Counted from the stretch's first letter, positions 1 to 8,269 are shown. The stretch is DNA of 57,678 nucleotides from Bacteroidales bacterium (GCA_017527625.1 JAFXPV010000049.1:1-57678), one strand, 5' to 3'. Made by a program: numbers and translations. The notes: a model not told the origin generated them from the letters alone.

Positions 1-375
1 ACGGGTGTCTTGGTTGGCGCCGCAGAATGCGTCTACTACATAGAGGTCCTTGCCAGAAAGCTCGGCGAGTGCCAGATCCTTGACCTTGCCCCAAACTTCC
101 TCGCTCATAGGATGGTTGTCGTTCTTGTATTCATCAGAGGTCCACCATACGGTATCCTTTGACTGAGGATCCATAACGATGTATTTGTCTTTGGGAGAAC
201 GTCCGGTGTAAACTCCGGTCATTACGTTCACAGCACCAAGCTCGGTGAGGACGCCTTTGTCGTAACCAGTCAGAGACGGGTTCATTTCATCTTTGAAAAG
301 ATCCTCGTATGAGGGGTTGTAAGTAACTTTACCGGCGTTCTTGATACCGTACTTTGCGAAATCGATCTTTGCCAT
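1..375 (-). CDS. pckA: Phosphoenolpyruvate carboxykinase (ATP), 5' part
   Basis: The 125 visible N-terminal residues begin MAKIDFAKYG and contain YTGRSPKDKY and VDAFCGAN, which are typical of ATP-dependent PEP carboxykinase. The remaining three quarters of the gene, including the P-loop and metal site, lie beyond the left edge. The enzyme interconverts oxaloacetate and PEP in the cytoplasm. In Bacteroidales it usually runs toward oxaloacetate and feeds the succinate-propionate route, which fits the decarboxylase operon at 51-55.5 kb. The ATG at 373-375 is the first in-frame start and lies about 50 nt after a -7 box. It is divergent from recQ. The family call is firm; only the truncation limits it. 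Confidence 0.95.
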   Translation of the reverse strand, partial: MAKIDFAKYGIKNAGKVTYNPSYEDLFKDEMNPSLTGYDKGVLTELGAVNVMTGVYTGRSPKDKYIVMDPQSKDTVWWTSDEYKNDNHPMSEEVWGKVKDLALAELSGKDLYVVDAFCGANQDTR

Positions 376-430
376 AATGTTTATAAAAATATATTAAATG
401 ATTTTTGAATAATGCCTTTTTACTCAGCTG

Positions 431-438
431 CAAAAGTA
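431..438 (-). promoter_or_regulatory. -7 box of pckA
   Basis: Read on the minus strand the sequence is TACTTTTG, an exact match to the Bacteroidota -7 consensus TAnnTTTG. Transcription should start near 425, giving a leader of about 50 nt. No clear -33 TTTG lies at the usual 19-21 nt spacing. Confidence 0.6.
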
Positions 439-494
439 ATATTTTATTTTTGAAAAATCGAGCCCAAATATGCAAAAAACCAAGCCTATTTTCG

Positions 495-502
495 TAACTT
501 TG
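495..502 (+). promoter_or_regulatory. -7 box of recQ (leaderless start)
   Basis: TAACTTTG matches TAnnTTTG exactly and ends only 7 nt before the recQ ATG at 510. Because Bacteroidota transcripts begin about 5-8 nt after this box, the mRNA probably starts at or within a few bases of the start codon. Confidence 0.6.
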
Positions 503-509
503 AGAGACT

Positions 510-2156
510 ATGGAAGCCACTCTGAAGAAATATTGGGGATACGACTCCTTCCGCCCTATGCAGAAGGAGATAATTTCGTCTGCCCTGGAGGGCAAGGACA
601 CCCTGGCCATCCTCCCCACCGGCGGCGGCAAATCCATCTGCTTCCAGGTCCCTGCGATGATGAGGGACGGCATCTGCATCGTCGTCAGCCCGCTCATCTC
701 GCTGATGAAAGACCAGGTCGAGAATCTCTGCGCACACGGCATCCGCGCGATGGCTGTCTACTCGGGTATGAGCTTCCGCGACATCGACATCGCCCTCGAC
801 AATGCCATCTACGGCAGCTACAAATTTCTCTACGTATCCCCCGAGAGGCTGCATACCGAGATTTTCAGAGTCAGGGTGGCCAAGATGAAGGTGAGCTACC
901 TGGTGGTCGACGAGGCGCACTGTATTTCCCAATGGGGCTACGACTTCCGTCCGGACTACCTCAAGATCAAGGATCTGCGCGCTATCCTGACTGACGTCCC
1001 TGTCATCGCCCTCACGGCGACGGCGACCCGCTTCGTGGCTGAAGACATAATGAAGCAGCTGGGCTTCGCGCAGAGCAATATGCTGGTGTCCGGCTTCGAG
1101 CGGCCCAATCTCAAATATGTGATCAGGGAGTCGGAGAACAAGCTTGGCCAGTTGCTGAAGCTCTGCCACGGTGTGGAGGGCAGCGGCATCGTCTATGTCG
1201 CCCGCCGCAAGAGCGCCGAGGACGTCGCCCAGTTCCTCTCCAGCCAGGGCATCGACGCCGCGGCATACCACGCCGGTATGAACGGCAAGGTGCGCGCCGA
1301 CATCCAGCAGGAGTGGAAAAGCGGGGCGAAGAGGATCATCGTGGCCACCAATGCTTTCGGAATGGGCATCGACAAAGGCGACGTGCGCTTCGTGGCGCAC
1401 TACGAGATGCCGGCTTCTCCCGAGGCATATTTCCAGGAGGCCGGAAGGGCCGGACGCGACGGCAAGCAGGCTTACGCCCTGCTGCTGTGGAACGAGAACG
1501 ACCTGGCTCGGCTGAAAAAGACAGCTCAGGCTGCATTCCCCCCGCTGGACTACATCAAGGATGTGTACCAGAAGGTCTTCGCATATCTGGGCATCCCTTA
1601 CGAAGAGGGAGCTATGAGCAGCCGCAAGTTCGACCTCGAGAAGTTCTGCCACGAATACAAGCTGTTCCCCTCAAGCGCCTACTACGCCATCAAATACATC
1701 GAGATGTCCGGCTACTGGTCGCTGACCGAGGAAATCGACATCGCTTCGCGCATCAATATGCTGGTGGAGCGGGAGGCTCTCTATTCGCAGCAGCTGAGCC
1801 GCGACCTTGACGCGCTGCTGAACGTGCTGATGCGTATGTATCCCGGCCTGTTCGGCGGTTACATCACCATCGACGAGGAGAAAATCGCCTCCGCAGGCCA
1901 CTATTCAGTCCTCTCTGTCGAGGCGAAGCTCAAGCTGCTGGACGCAAGGCGCATCCTCAAATACATCCCCAAGGTCAAGTCACCAATCCTCAACATCGTC
2001 AACGAACGCCTCTACGAAAAGAACCTGCATCTGCCCAAGGACGAATACCAGGCTCGCGTCGAGCGCAATATGACCCGCATCGCCGCTATGGAGGAATATG
2101 TCCGCACCGCTGCGGACGCTCCGGAGCAGTTCCTGATAAACTATTTCAACGTATGA
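510..2156 (+). CDS. recQ: RecQ-family ATP-dependent DNA helicase, short form without zinc site
   Basis: This superfamily 2 3'-5' helicase has Walker A TGGGKS (K41), the DEAH box at residues 134-137 followed by CISQWGYDFRP, and motif VI QEAGRAGRDG. After the two RecA-like domains a winged-helix-like region follows, but the four-cysteine zinc-binding motif of classical RecQ is not visible and there is no HRDC domain. At 548 residues it is shorter than E. coli RecQ (about 610). The likely role is recombination and replication-fork repair. Its stop overlaps the start of the following glycosidase (ATGA), so the two are co-translated. The start is fixed by the promoter, which lies inside the longer alternative frame beginning upstream. 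Confidence 0.9.
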   Translation: MEATLKKYWGYDSFRPMQKEIISSALEGKDTLAILPTGGGKSICFQVPAMMRDGICIVVSPLISLMKDQVENLCAHGIRAMAVYSGMSFRDIDIALDNAIYGSYKFLYVSPERLHTEIFRVRVAKMKVSYLVVDEAHCISQWGYDFRPDYLKIKDLRAILTDVPVIALTATATRFVAEDIMKQLGFAQSNMLVSGFERPNLKYVIRESENKLGQLLKLCHGVEGSGIVYVARRKSAEDVAQFLSSQGIDAAAYHAGMNGKVRADIQQEWKSGAKRIIVATNAFGMGIDKGDVRFVAHYEMPASPEAYFQEAGRAGRDGKQAYALLLWNENDLARLKKTAQAAFPPLDYIKDVYQKVFAYLGIPYEEGAMSSRKFDLEKFCHEYKLFPSSAYYAIKYIEMSGYWSLTEEIDIASRINMLVEREALYSQQLSRDLDALLNVLMRMYPGLFGGYITIDEEKIASAGHYSVLSVEAKLKLLDARRILKYIPKVKSPILNIVNERLYEKNLHLPKDEYQARVERNMTRIAAMEEYVRTAADAPEQFLINYFNV

Positions 2157-4528
2157 TATCACTTAAACGCTTTCTCACTGTTATTGTTTCACTGTTGACC
2201 GTCACCAGCGCCTTCGCTGCAGGACGGTTGCACGACTCTTTTGATTTCGACTGGAAATTCACGCTGGGCGCCGCGGATGGCGCTGAGGCTCCCGGCTTCG
2301 ACGACAGCGCCTGGGCAGACGTCCAGCTGCCGCACGACTGGAGTATGACCCTCCCCTATCTCACGCCCCAGCAGGGCGGACACGGCTCTATGGGCTTTAT
2401 GCAGGGAGGCATCGGCTGGTACCGCAAGTCTTTCGCCGTGCCTGCCTCCTGGAAGGGCCGCCGCGTCAGCCTTGAGTTCGACGGCGTCTACCACCGCGCT
2501 ACGGTCTATGTGAATGGACGCCAGGCCGGCTTCCACCCTTATGGCTACACTGCCTTCGCCTTTGATATTACCGATTATCTGCTGCCCGGCCGCGACAACG
2601 TGGTTGCAGTCAAAGTCGACCACAGCGATTTCCCCACTTCACGCTGGTATTCCGGCAGCGGCATCTACCGCCACGTATGGCTTAATGTCACCGATCCTGT
2701 GCACGTAGCTCTTTGGGGCACGTACGTGACCACTCCGTCCGTCAACGCCCGGCAGGCCGCAGTCAAGGTCGAGACTTCGTTGAAGAATGAAAGCGGGAAA
2801 GCGGCGAACGTCACTCTGACCAGCGAGCTGAAGGCTCCCGACGGCCGCGTCGTGGCAAAGCAAAGCTCCGCAGCTCAGATCCCCGCAGCGGGCAGGCAGA
2901 CGGTCAGCCAGCTGTTCACCGTCGCCGCTCCCGCGCTCTGGGACATTGACTCCCCGCAGCTTTACACTCTGGTCACCACCGTGCGCCGCAGCGGCCGCAT
3001 CGTGGACAGTTATGAGACTCCCTTCGGCATCCGCGACATCCGCTTCGACCCTGACAAGGGTTTCTTCCTCAACGGCCGCAGCGTCAAGATGAAGGGCGGC
3101 GACATCCACCAGGATGCCGGTTCGCTCGGAGCCGCAATTCCGGACCGTGCCCAGGAACGCCGCATAAGGCTTATGAAAGACACCGGCTTCAACGCCATAC
3201 GCTGCAGCCACAATCCGCCGGCCCGCGAATTCCTCGACTGGTGCGACCGCATCGGAATGCTTGTCATCGACGAGTCGTTCGACAAATGGAAAGCCGGCTA
3301 CTACACCCAGTGGTACGACGAATGGTGGAAGGCCGATCTTGGCTCAATGATTCTGCGCGACCGCAACCACCCGAGCGTCGTGCTCTGGAGCGTCGGCAAC
3401 GAGACCCGCGAGCAGGGTGATATGACCGGTGAAGGCACAGCCCGTCTGGCTGCCCTTCGCGCCGAATGCGAGCGTCTGGATCCGAGCCGCAAAGTAGCAG
3501 TGACCACATCTCCTGACTACAAGCGCTCCTACAACAAGAACGGTTTCAACTCGGCCGTGGAGGTCGTGGGCTACAACTATCAGGAGCCGTTTTTCGACAT
3601 CGACCACGCCCAGTTTCCCGACCGCATCATCTACGGTTCGGAAGTTATGCCGTATTACTCCGTAGGGAGCGAGCGTCTGCGCGAGTATATAGAGGTCAAC
3701 CCCTGGTACGACTATGCCTCCAGGGATTTCATCTTCGGCTATTTCATCTGGGCTGCCATCGACTATTGGGGCGAATCTTCCGGCTGGCCGAGCAAGGGCT
3801 GGCCGACCGGCGTCTACGATGTCTGTATGCACGAGAAGCCGCAGGCCGCGTTCTTCCGCGCCGTCTGGAAAGACGAGCCGATAGTCAAACTCTCGGTGGA
3901 AGACCCGTCGCTGCCTCTCGACCGGGGCAAGGATATGTGGACCTGGCCCCTGCTCGCCTCCCATTGGAACTTCCCGCGCCACGACAACACCCAGATGGTG
4001 CAGGTGGACATTTTCACCAACTGTGAAGAGGTGGAACTTTTCGTGAACAATACTTCTGTCGGCAGGCGCCGTCTTGCCGACTTCCCGAACAATACCATCA
4101 AGTGGCGTATCCCCTACAGCCCGGGAACGATTCGTGCCGTGGCCTACAACGGCGGAGCTGAAGTCACCAGCGATGAGATGAAGACAACCGGAGAGCCGGT
4201 GGCCCTCCGCCTGAAAGCAGACCGCAGCGTGCTTGATGCCGACGGACAGGATCTGTCTTACGTCGAGATTGAGATGGTTGACGCCCAGGGCATCACAGTC
4301 CCGGACGCAGACCGCCCCGTAAGGATCGACGTGCAAGGCGCCGGCCGCTTCGTATGTATGGACAACGGCGACACCGCTGACAGCGGCGCCCAGCTGCGCT
4401 CCGACAAGCCCACCCTGATGGGCCGGGCCCAGGCCGTCATCCGCTCGGGCCGCACCCCCGGCACCATCCGCATCACCGCCACCGCCGACGGCCTCCCCGC
4501 CGCCAGCCTCCAGCTGACAGTCCGCTGA
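2153..4528 (+). CDS. Secreted glycoside hydrolase family 2 (beta-galactosidase-like)
   Basis: The 791-residue protein has an N-terminal signal peptide (hydrophobic stretch about 5-22, ending SAFAAG). A jelly-roll sugar-binding domain (PHDW, GGIGWYRK), an immunoglobulin-like domain and the TIM barrel follow. The GH2 acid/base signature RDRNHPSVVLWSVGNE places the acid/base at E417, and IIYGSEVMPYY places the nucleophile at E497. C-terminal Ig-like domains (a DUF4982-type segment and a bacterial Ig/invasin-like segment) fit the Bacteroidales GH2 architecture. It probably acts in the periplasm on beta-galactosides or related glycans; GH2 also contains glucuronidases and mannosidases, so the substrate is open. 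It is coupled to recQ by an ATGA overlap, an odd pairing of DNA repair and glycan use. Confidence 0.9.
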   Translation: MISLKRFLTVIVSLLTVTSAFAAGRLHDSFDFDWKFTLGAADGAEAPGFDDSAWADVQLPHDWSMTLPYLTPQQGGHGSMGFMQGGIGWYRKSFAVPASWKGRRVSLEFDGVYHRATVYVNGRQAGFHPYGYTAFAFDITDYLLPGRDNVVAVKVDHSDFPTSRWYSGSGIYRHVWLNVTDPVHVALWGTYVTTPSVNARQAAVKVETSLKNESGKAANVTLTSELKAPDGRVVAKQSSAAQIPAAGRQTVSQLFTVAAPALWDIDSPQLYTLVTTVRRSGRIVDSYETPFGIRDIRFDPDKGFFLNGRSVKMKGGDIHQDAGSLGAAIPDRAQERRIRLMKDTGFNAIRCSHNPPAREFLDWCDRIGMLVIDESFDKWKAGYYTQWYDEWWKADLGSMILRDRNHPSVVLWSVGNETREQGDMTGEGTARLAALRAECERLDPSRKVAVTTSPDYKRSYNKNGFNSAVEVVGYNYQEPFFDIDHAQFPDRIIYGSEVMPYYSVGSERLREYIEVNPWYDYASRDFIFGYFIWAAIDYWGESSGWPSKGWPTGVYDVCMHEKPQAAFFRAVWKDEPIVKLSVEDPSLPLDRGKDMWTWPLLASHWNFPRHDNTQMVQVDIFTNCEEVELFVNNTSVGRRRLADFPNNTIKWRIPYSPGTIRAVAYNGGAEVTSDEMKTTGEPVALRLKADRSVLDADGQDLSYVEIEMVDAQGITVPDADRPVRIDVQGAGRFVCMDNGDTADSGAQLRSDKPTLMGRAQAVIRSGRTPGTIRITATADGLPAASLQLTVR

Positions 4529-4540
4529 GAATAAAGCAGC

Positions 4541-4640
4541 CTACGGCTCTTTCGTCATTTTGACAGTCACCTCGTAATATTTGCCGTCGTCGAAGAATTT
4601 TATGGCGGTTTTCTCATAATGGAAACGCCGTAGAGAGGCA
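4541..4640 (-). pseudogene. Possible 3' remnant of a lost gene
   Basis: On the minus strand a frame reads ...RRFHYEKTAIKFFDDGKYYE VTVKMTKEP followed by TAG at 4543-4541. It has protein-like composition and host-like codons, but no start codon exists before an in-frame stop upstream. The gap separates the GH2 gene from the nnrD promoter. It may be the tail of a deleted gene; no family is recognised. It could also be a chance open frame. Confidence 0.3.
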
Positions 4641-4681
4641 GGAAAGAATATCGTGAACGTCAGTGCAAATTTTATTTTATT

Positions 4682-4689
4682 TATTTTTG
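4682..4689 (+). promoter_or_regulatory. -7 box of nnrD
   Basis: TATTTTTG is an exact TAnnTTTG match. A start near 4695 leaves a leader of about 30 nt before the ATG at 4725. This places an upstream in-frame GTG (4653) outside the transcript, so the ATG is preferred. Confidence 0.6.
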
Positions 4690-4724
4690 CACAGACTCAA
4701 TGCAAGGGTACATTTACGGCCGTG

Positions 4725-5582
4725 ATGAATACTGTCACCATAGACAAGGAACTGCTCTCCCCACTTCTCCTCAAGCGGGAAGACGACAGCCATAAGGGGG
4801 ATTACGGACACCTGCTGATCGTGGCGGGGTGCGAACGTATGCCGGGCGCTGCAGTCCTGGCCACCGGCGCCGCCCTCAAATCAGGTTGCGGTCTTGTGAG
4901 CCTGCATTCTACCGGCAGGGCCCTTCAGGCAGTGGCGATCAACTTCCCATCTGCTATGCTTTCAGAAGATCCAGGGAAGCATTTCAGCGTTATGCCCGAC
5001 CTTGAAAGCCGGCACTTCACAGCCATAGCGGCAGGCCCGGGACTGGGGAAAGCGGCCGAGACAAGAATAGTCCTTCTCAAGTTGCTCCGCGCCGCCCGGG
5101 GCAAGAAGATTCCCATCGTCCTGGATGCCGATGCACTCAACATCCTTTCTGAAACAGACAACTGGCAGGCACTGGTTCCGGAAAGCTCGATACTAACCCC
5201 TCATCTCGGAGAGCTCCGCAGACTCTTCCCGGCCGCCGGCAACGACGATGCAGAACCGACTATCCGCAACTTCTGCGAAAAGACCGGAAGCATTCTCGTC
5301 AGGAAAGGATTTCACACAAGAGTATACACGCCTTCGGGAGACTGCTTCGTCAATACGACCGGCAACCCGGGTATGGCAAAAGGCGGCAGCGGCGATGTGC
5401 TGACCGGACTGACCGCAGGGCTTCTTGCACGGGGCTACTCCCCTGTCGACGCCGCCATCCTCGGAGTATGGATCCACGGTTATGCCGGAGACATCCTCAC
5501 CGAAAACTTCACCACTGAAGCCTACAACAGCCGCGACCTCATAGACGCCATCTGGAGAGGCTTCGCACTCCTGTCAGCCTAA
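4725..5582 (+). CDS. nnrD: ADP-dependent NAD(P)H-hydrate dehydratase
   Basis: This cytoplasmic repair enzyme dehydrates damaged NAD(P)HX back to NAD(P)H using ADP or ATP. The 285-residue protein is a single ribokinase-like YjeF C-terminal domain: KGDYGHLLIVAG near the N-terminus, AALKSGCGLVSL, and the signature NPGMAKGGSGDVLTG. The NAD(P)HX epimerase domain (YjeF N-terminal, often fused) is absent here. The start at ATG 4725 was chosen over upstream GTG 4653 because a good -7 box lies between them. The gene ends at the hairpin-rich gap and faces DUF3467 tail to tail. Confidence 0.9.
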   Translation: MNTVTIDKELLSPLLLKREDDSHKGDYGHLLIVAGCERMPGAAVLATGAALKSGCGLVSLHSTGRALQAVAINFPSAMLSEDPGKHFSVMPDLESRHFTAIAAGPGLGKAAETRIVLLKLLRAARGKKIPIVLDADALNILSETDNWQALVPESSILTPHLGELRRLFPAAGNDDAEPTIRNFCEKTGSILVRKGFHTRVYTPSGDCFVNTTGNPGMAKGGSGDVLTGLTAGLLARGYSPVDAAILGVWIHGYAGDILTENFTTEAYNSRDLIDAIWRGFALLSA

Positions 5583-5606
5583 GCCTCGCCGGCAAAACTG
5601 AGACTG

Positions 5607-5646
5607 CCGCAGTATGCATCTAAGCGCCGCAACACACATACTGCGG
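5607..5646. repeat. Inverted repeat CCGCAGTATG/CATACTGCGG
   Basis: CCGCAGTATG at 5607-5616 is the exact reverse complement of CATACTGCGG at 5637-5646, with a 20-nt loop. A third copy of the arm is at 5709-5718. It lies 25 nt after the nnrD stop and could end its transcript or be a degraded repeat unit. Confidence 0.65.
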
Positions 5647-5732
5647 AAGCGAAAACGGCTTTTTTGCCGAAAAACGCTCCTTGGTATGCGTCCTTGGACC
5701 TCTACACGCATACTGCGGAAAATGCAATCGAC

Positions 5733-5974
5733 GCTCCTTCGGGGAATGACGGAGGGCGCATCAAGTGAGGGCGAAAAGCGGTTGAGCGTAGTGAGCCGCC
5801 CGGGAGCGACGCTGTCTGAGCCACGTTAGGGCTGGGCTGAGTTTGAGACAGGCAAGATATTGCCTGTCGAAGACGAAGAACAGCACTAAAAGGGCGAGTT
5901 CGTCGCGATAGGCGAACGTAGCTCAACCGCAGCCCGAACGCAGCTCTGCGCCCGTAGGATTTCCCCGAAGGAGC
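5733..5974. repeat. Large nested inverted-repeat element A
   Basis: Four concentric exact stems share one centre: GCTCCTTCGGGGA (5733-5745) with 5962-5974, GGGCGCA (5754-5760) with 5947-5953, GCGGTTGAGC (5778-5787) with 5921-5930, and GACAGGCAA (5847-5855) with TTGCCTGTC (5860-5868) around loop GATA. About 240 bp can fold into one long branched hairpin. The arm core CCTTCGGGGAA and an inner GGAGCGA..CTGAGC motif resemble element C at 47.9 kb. It could be a structured RNA, a two-way terminator or a non-autonomous mobile hairpin; no transposase is nearby. Confidence 0.7.
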
Positions 5975-5995
5975 ATTCATTCGCGTATAGTTATC

Positions 5996-6051
5996 GTGTG
6001 CGCCATTGAACCCTGCTACGGGTACTTACAGAAGGGATGATTGGCGCACAC
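5996..6051. repeat. Inverted repeat GTGTGCGCCA/TGGCGCACAC
   Basis: Ten-base exact arms at 5996-6005 and 6042-6051 enclose a 36-nt loop that itself contains ACCC..GGGT. It follows element A directly. Confidence 0.6.
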
Positions 6052-6080
6052 CTACCCTTCAAGCAGGGGGTGTACGCCAT

Positions 6081-6114
6081 CTACCCCTCCCGGAACGCAT
6101 TCTGGAAGGGGTAG
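6081..6114. terminator. Hairpin CTACCCCT/AGGGGTAG downstream of DUF3467
   Basis: Eight-base exact arms (6081-6088 and 6107-6114) lie 44 nt beyond the DUF3467 stop on the minus strand. No U-tract follows on either strand, so a termination role is only a guess from position. Confidence 0.35.
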
Positions 6115-6157
6115 ACGGAACACACTTCTGCGGGAAGCGTACTTCGGGAATGAGATT

Positions 6158-6466
6158 CTAAGCCTCGCCGGTGAAGCCGAGGGGCGGAGGTACGATGTTC
6201 TGCGGGATGTTCGGGAGCTTGATTTCTCCGTTCTCACGCTCATACCTGCTGATATTGTCCTGGAGAGCCTTGAGCAGCCTCTTGGCGTGCTCAGGAGCCA
6301 TAACCAGGCGGCTTACCACCTTGGGCTTGGGAACGCCGGGCATCATCTGCACGTAGTCCATTATGAACTCGCTGTGAGAATGAGTGATGATGGCGAGATT
6401 GGTATAGATACCCTGAGCAATCTCAGGAGTAAGTTCGATGTTGAGTTCTTTCTTCGGAGTATCCAT
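6158..6466 (-). CDS. DUF3467 domain protein
   Basis: This 102-residue protein matches the DUF3467 family known from Bacteroidota: ELTPEIAQGIYTNLAIITHS, then EFIMDYVQMMPG and KVVSRLVMAPEHAKRLL. The biochemical role of the family is not established. There is no signal peptide or membrane segment. It begins 9 nt after the rny stop and is probably co-transcribed with RNase Y, which hints at a link to RNA metabolism, but that is inference from position only. Confidence 0.85.
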   Translation of the reverse strand: MDTPKKELNIELTPEIAQGIYTNLAIITHSHSEFIMDYVQMMPGVPKPKVVSRLVMAPEHAKRLLKALQDNISRYERENGEIKLPNIPQNIVPPPLGFTGEA

Positions 6467-6475
6467 AGCCTGTAA

Positions 6476-8014
6476 TTATTTGGCGATAGCGACGGAACGC
6501 GTCTCGCGGATGACAGTAATCTTGACCTGACCGGGATAAACCATCTCCTCCTGGATCTGTTTGGCGATAGATGCAGAGAGTTCCTCGCACTGAGCGTCAG
6601 AAACCTGTTCGGCACCGACAATCACGCGAAGCTCACGGCCTGCCTGGATAGCATAAGTCTTGGTAACACCCGGATGGGCGAGAGCGATGCCCTCCATCTC
6701 CTTGAGCCTGCGGATATAGGACTCGATGACCTCTCGACGAGCACCGGGACGGGCGCCGGAAATAGCGTCGCCGACCATCACGATCGGGGCGATGAGAGAA
6801 GTCATCTCGATCTCCTCGTGGTGAGCGCCGATGGCATTGCAGATTTCGGGTTTCTCCTTATGCTTCTCAGCTATCTTCATACCCATAAGAGCGTGCGGCA
6901 GCTCGGGCTCCTCCTCGCAGACCTTGCCGATATCGTGGAGCAAGCCGGCCCTCTTGGCAGCCTTGACGTTCAAGCCAAGCTCTGCTGCCATTGTGGCACA
7001 GAGATTGGCCACCTCGCGGGAGTGCTGCAGCAGATTCTGTCCGTATGAGCTGCGGTACTTCATACGGCCGATGAGACGGATCAGCTCACTGTTCAGACCG
7101 TGGATGCCAAGGTCGATGCAGGTGCGCTTGCCGGTCTCGAGTATCTCCTCCTCAAGCTGCTTCTTCACCTTTGTGACGACCTCTTCGATACGGGCCGGGT
7201 GGATACGACCGTCGGTCACAAGCTGGTGCAGGGCCAGACGGGCAACCTCGCGGCGCACCGGGTCGAAAGCAGAGATAAGGATAGCCTCGGGAGTGTCGTC
7301 AACCACAAGTTCGACACCTGCGGCAGACTCCAGGGCTCGGATGTTACGGCCCTCACGGCCGATGATGCGGCCCTTGATCTCGTCGCTCTCGATGTTGAAG
7401 ACAGTCACCGCATTTTCGATGGCAGTCTCGGGAGCTATACGCTGTATGGTGTTGATGACGATGCGTTTGGCTTCTTTGGTAGCCGTCAGGCGCGCATTGT
7501 CCATTACGTCGTTGATATAGGTCTGCGCCTCGGTCTTGGCCTCGGCCTTCATAGTCTCCACAAGCTGAGCCTTCGCCTCGTCGGCAGTCATCTTGGCCAC
7601 TTCTTCCAGCTTGACGATAGCCTCGGCGCGAAGCTTGTCATATTCCTCAGCCTTCTTGCTGACTATGTCCATCTGGACTTTCAGGTTTTCCTTGATGGTT
7701 TCGGTCTCTTTCTGCTTGCGGCCAAGCTCGCTGCTCTGCTGGTTGAGAGCCATCTCACGCTGTTTGATCTTGCTCTCTGCCTGCTGGATCTGAAGGTTCT
7801 TCTCGTTGATGTAGGTCTCGTGCTCGCTCTTGAGCTGCATAAATTTCTCCTTGGCCTGGAAAATCTTGTCTTTCTTGATGGCCTCACCCTTGGCCTCGGC
7901 TTCGCGGATGATCTGCTCGCCGCGGTTCTTGAGGATGATCTTGTGGATGAGGATATACGCCAGGATGCCTATGGCAGCGGCCACTATGGCGGTGATTATT
8001 ATCGTCGTAATCAT
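6476..8014 (-). CDS. rny: Ribonuclease Y
   Basis: This membrane-anchored endoribonuclease starts bulk mRNA decay. The 512-residue layout is canonical: one N-terminal membrane helix (about 4-26), a long coiled coil (about 30-190), a KH domain with [12 protein letters not shown], then the HD hydrolase domain with LLHDIGK, and a conserved C-terminal segment ending in [11 protein letters not shown]. The length is normal for the family. It is downstream of the probable 6S RNA and upstream of DUF3467. No TAnnTTTG box was seen just before it, so it may depend on read-through or a divergent promoter. Confidence 0.97.
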   Translation of the reverse strand: MITTIIITAIVAAAIGILAYILIHKIILKNRGEQIIREAEAKGEAIKKDKIFQAKEKFMQLKSEHETYINEKNLQIQQAESKIKQREMALNQQSSELGRKQKETETIKENLKVQMDIVSKKAEEYDKLRAEAIVKLEEVAKMTADEAKAQLVETMKAEAKTEAQTYINDVMDNARLTATKEAKRIVINTIQRIAPETAIENAVTVFNIESDEIKGRIIGREGRNIRALESAAGVELVVDDTPEAILISAFDPVRREVARLALHQLVTDGRIHPARIEEVVTKVKKQLEEEILETGKRTCIDLGIHGLNSELIRLIGRMKYRSSYGQNLLQHSREVANLCATMAAELGLNVKAAKRAGLLHDIGKVCEEEPELPHALMGMKIAEKHKEKPEICNAIGAHHEEIEMTSLIAPIVMVGDAISGARPGARREVIESYIRRLKEMEGIALAHPGVTKTYAIQAGRELRVIVGAEQVSDAQCEELSASIAKQIQEEMVYPGQVKITVIRETRSVAIAK

Positions 8015-8094
8015 TTTGGTTGGTTATATAGCTTAGTTTTAGTTCCTAATCATATAACAACCGGTCGCGGGCTTTTAGAAAAAAAAGCCGTTAG

Positions 8095-8252
8095 TTAGCG
8101 TAATTAAGTCCAAAAATCTTAAAATAATTAAGATTTGAGCTCCGGAATATGCACCGCAAACTTCCTCCGTCCCGCAATTGGAATCCCCCGAAGGGTAACC
8201 TAGGCCTGTTTTTGGTTTCCGAGTTGACTCGTTTAATTTAAAAATGTTGATT
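8095..8252 (-). ncRNA. ssrS: Probable 6S RNA (SsrS)
   Basis: The 255-bp gap between rny and zapA has no open frame but strong structure on the minus strand. AATTAA..GTC near the 5' end can pair with GAC..TTAATT near the 3' end as a closing stem. A CCC-UUCG-GGG apical hairpin sits in the middle, and AAATCTTA/TAAGATTT forms a 3' hairpin. A T-run at about 8079-8087 follows. 6S RNA downstream of zapA is a widespread arrangement (E. coli zapA-ssrS). It would sequester the housekeeping RNA polymerase in stationary phase. The ends are approximate and identification is by position and fold, not by a covariance model. Confidence 0.6.
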
Positions 8253-8256
8253 TTGG

Positions 8257-8264
8257 CAAAGTTG
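8257..8264 (-). promoter_or_regulatory. Candidate -7 box of the 6S RNA gene
   Basis: The minus strand reads CAACTTTG, one mismatch from TAnnTTTG, just past the zapA stop. It would start the RNA near 8251, right where the structured region begins. Confidence 0.4.
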
Positions 8265-8269
8265 CAAAG

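Larger units (their letters stand above)
5583..6157. other. 575-bp non-coding gap rich in inverted repeats
   Basis: No credible gene was found in this convergent gap between nnrD and DUF3467. It holds at least four inverted-repeat structures, annotated separately: 5607-5646, the large nested element 5733-5974, 5996-6051 and 6081-6114. A motif GCATACTGCGGAA recurs at 5708-5720, partly at 5637-5646, and inverted at 5607-5616. The composition is GC-rich, unlike the AT-rich gaps elsewhere in the window. Confidence 0.7.

Noticed and set aside
5583..6157. RNase P RNA, tmRNA or tRNA in the repeat-rich gap
   Set aside because: No P4/GAGGAAAGTC core, no tRNA-like ends or acceptor stem, and no resume frame were found on either strand.
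7100..8098. Long open frame (over 300 codons) on the plus strand opposite rny
   Set aside because: It is exactly antisense to the RNase Y gene, reads as low-complexity Leu/Asp-rich sequence and matches no family; such shadows are common opposite GC-rich genes.
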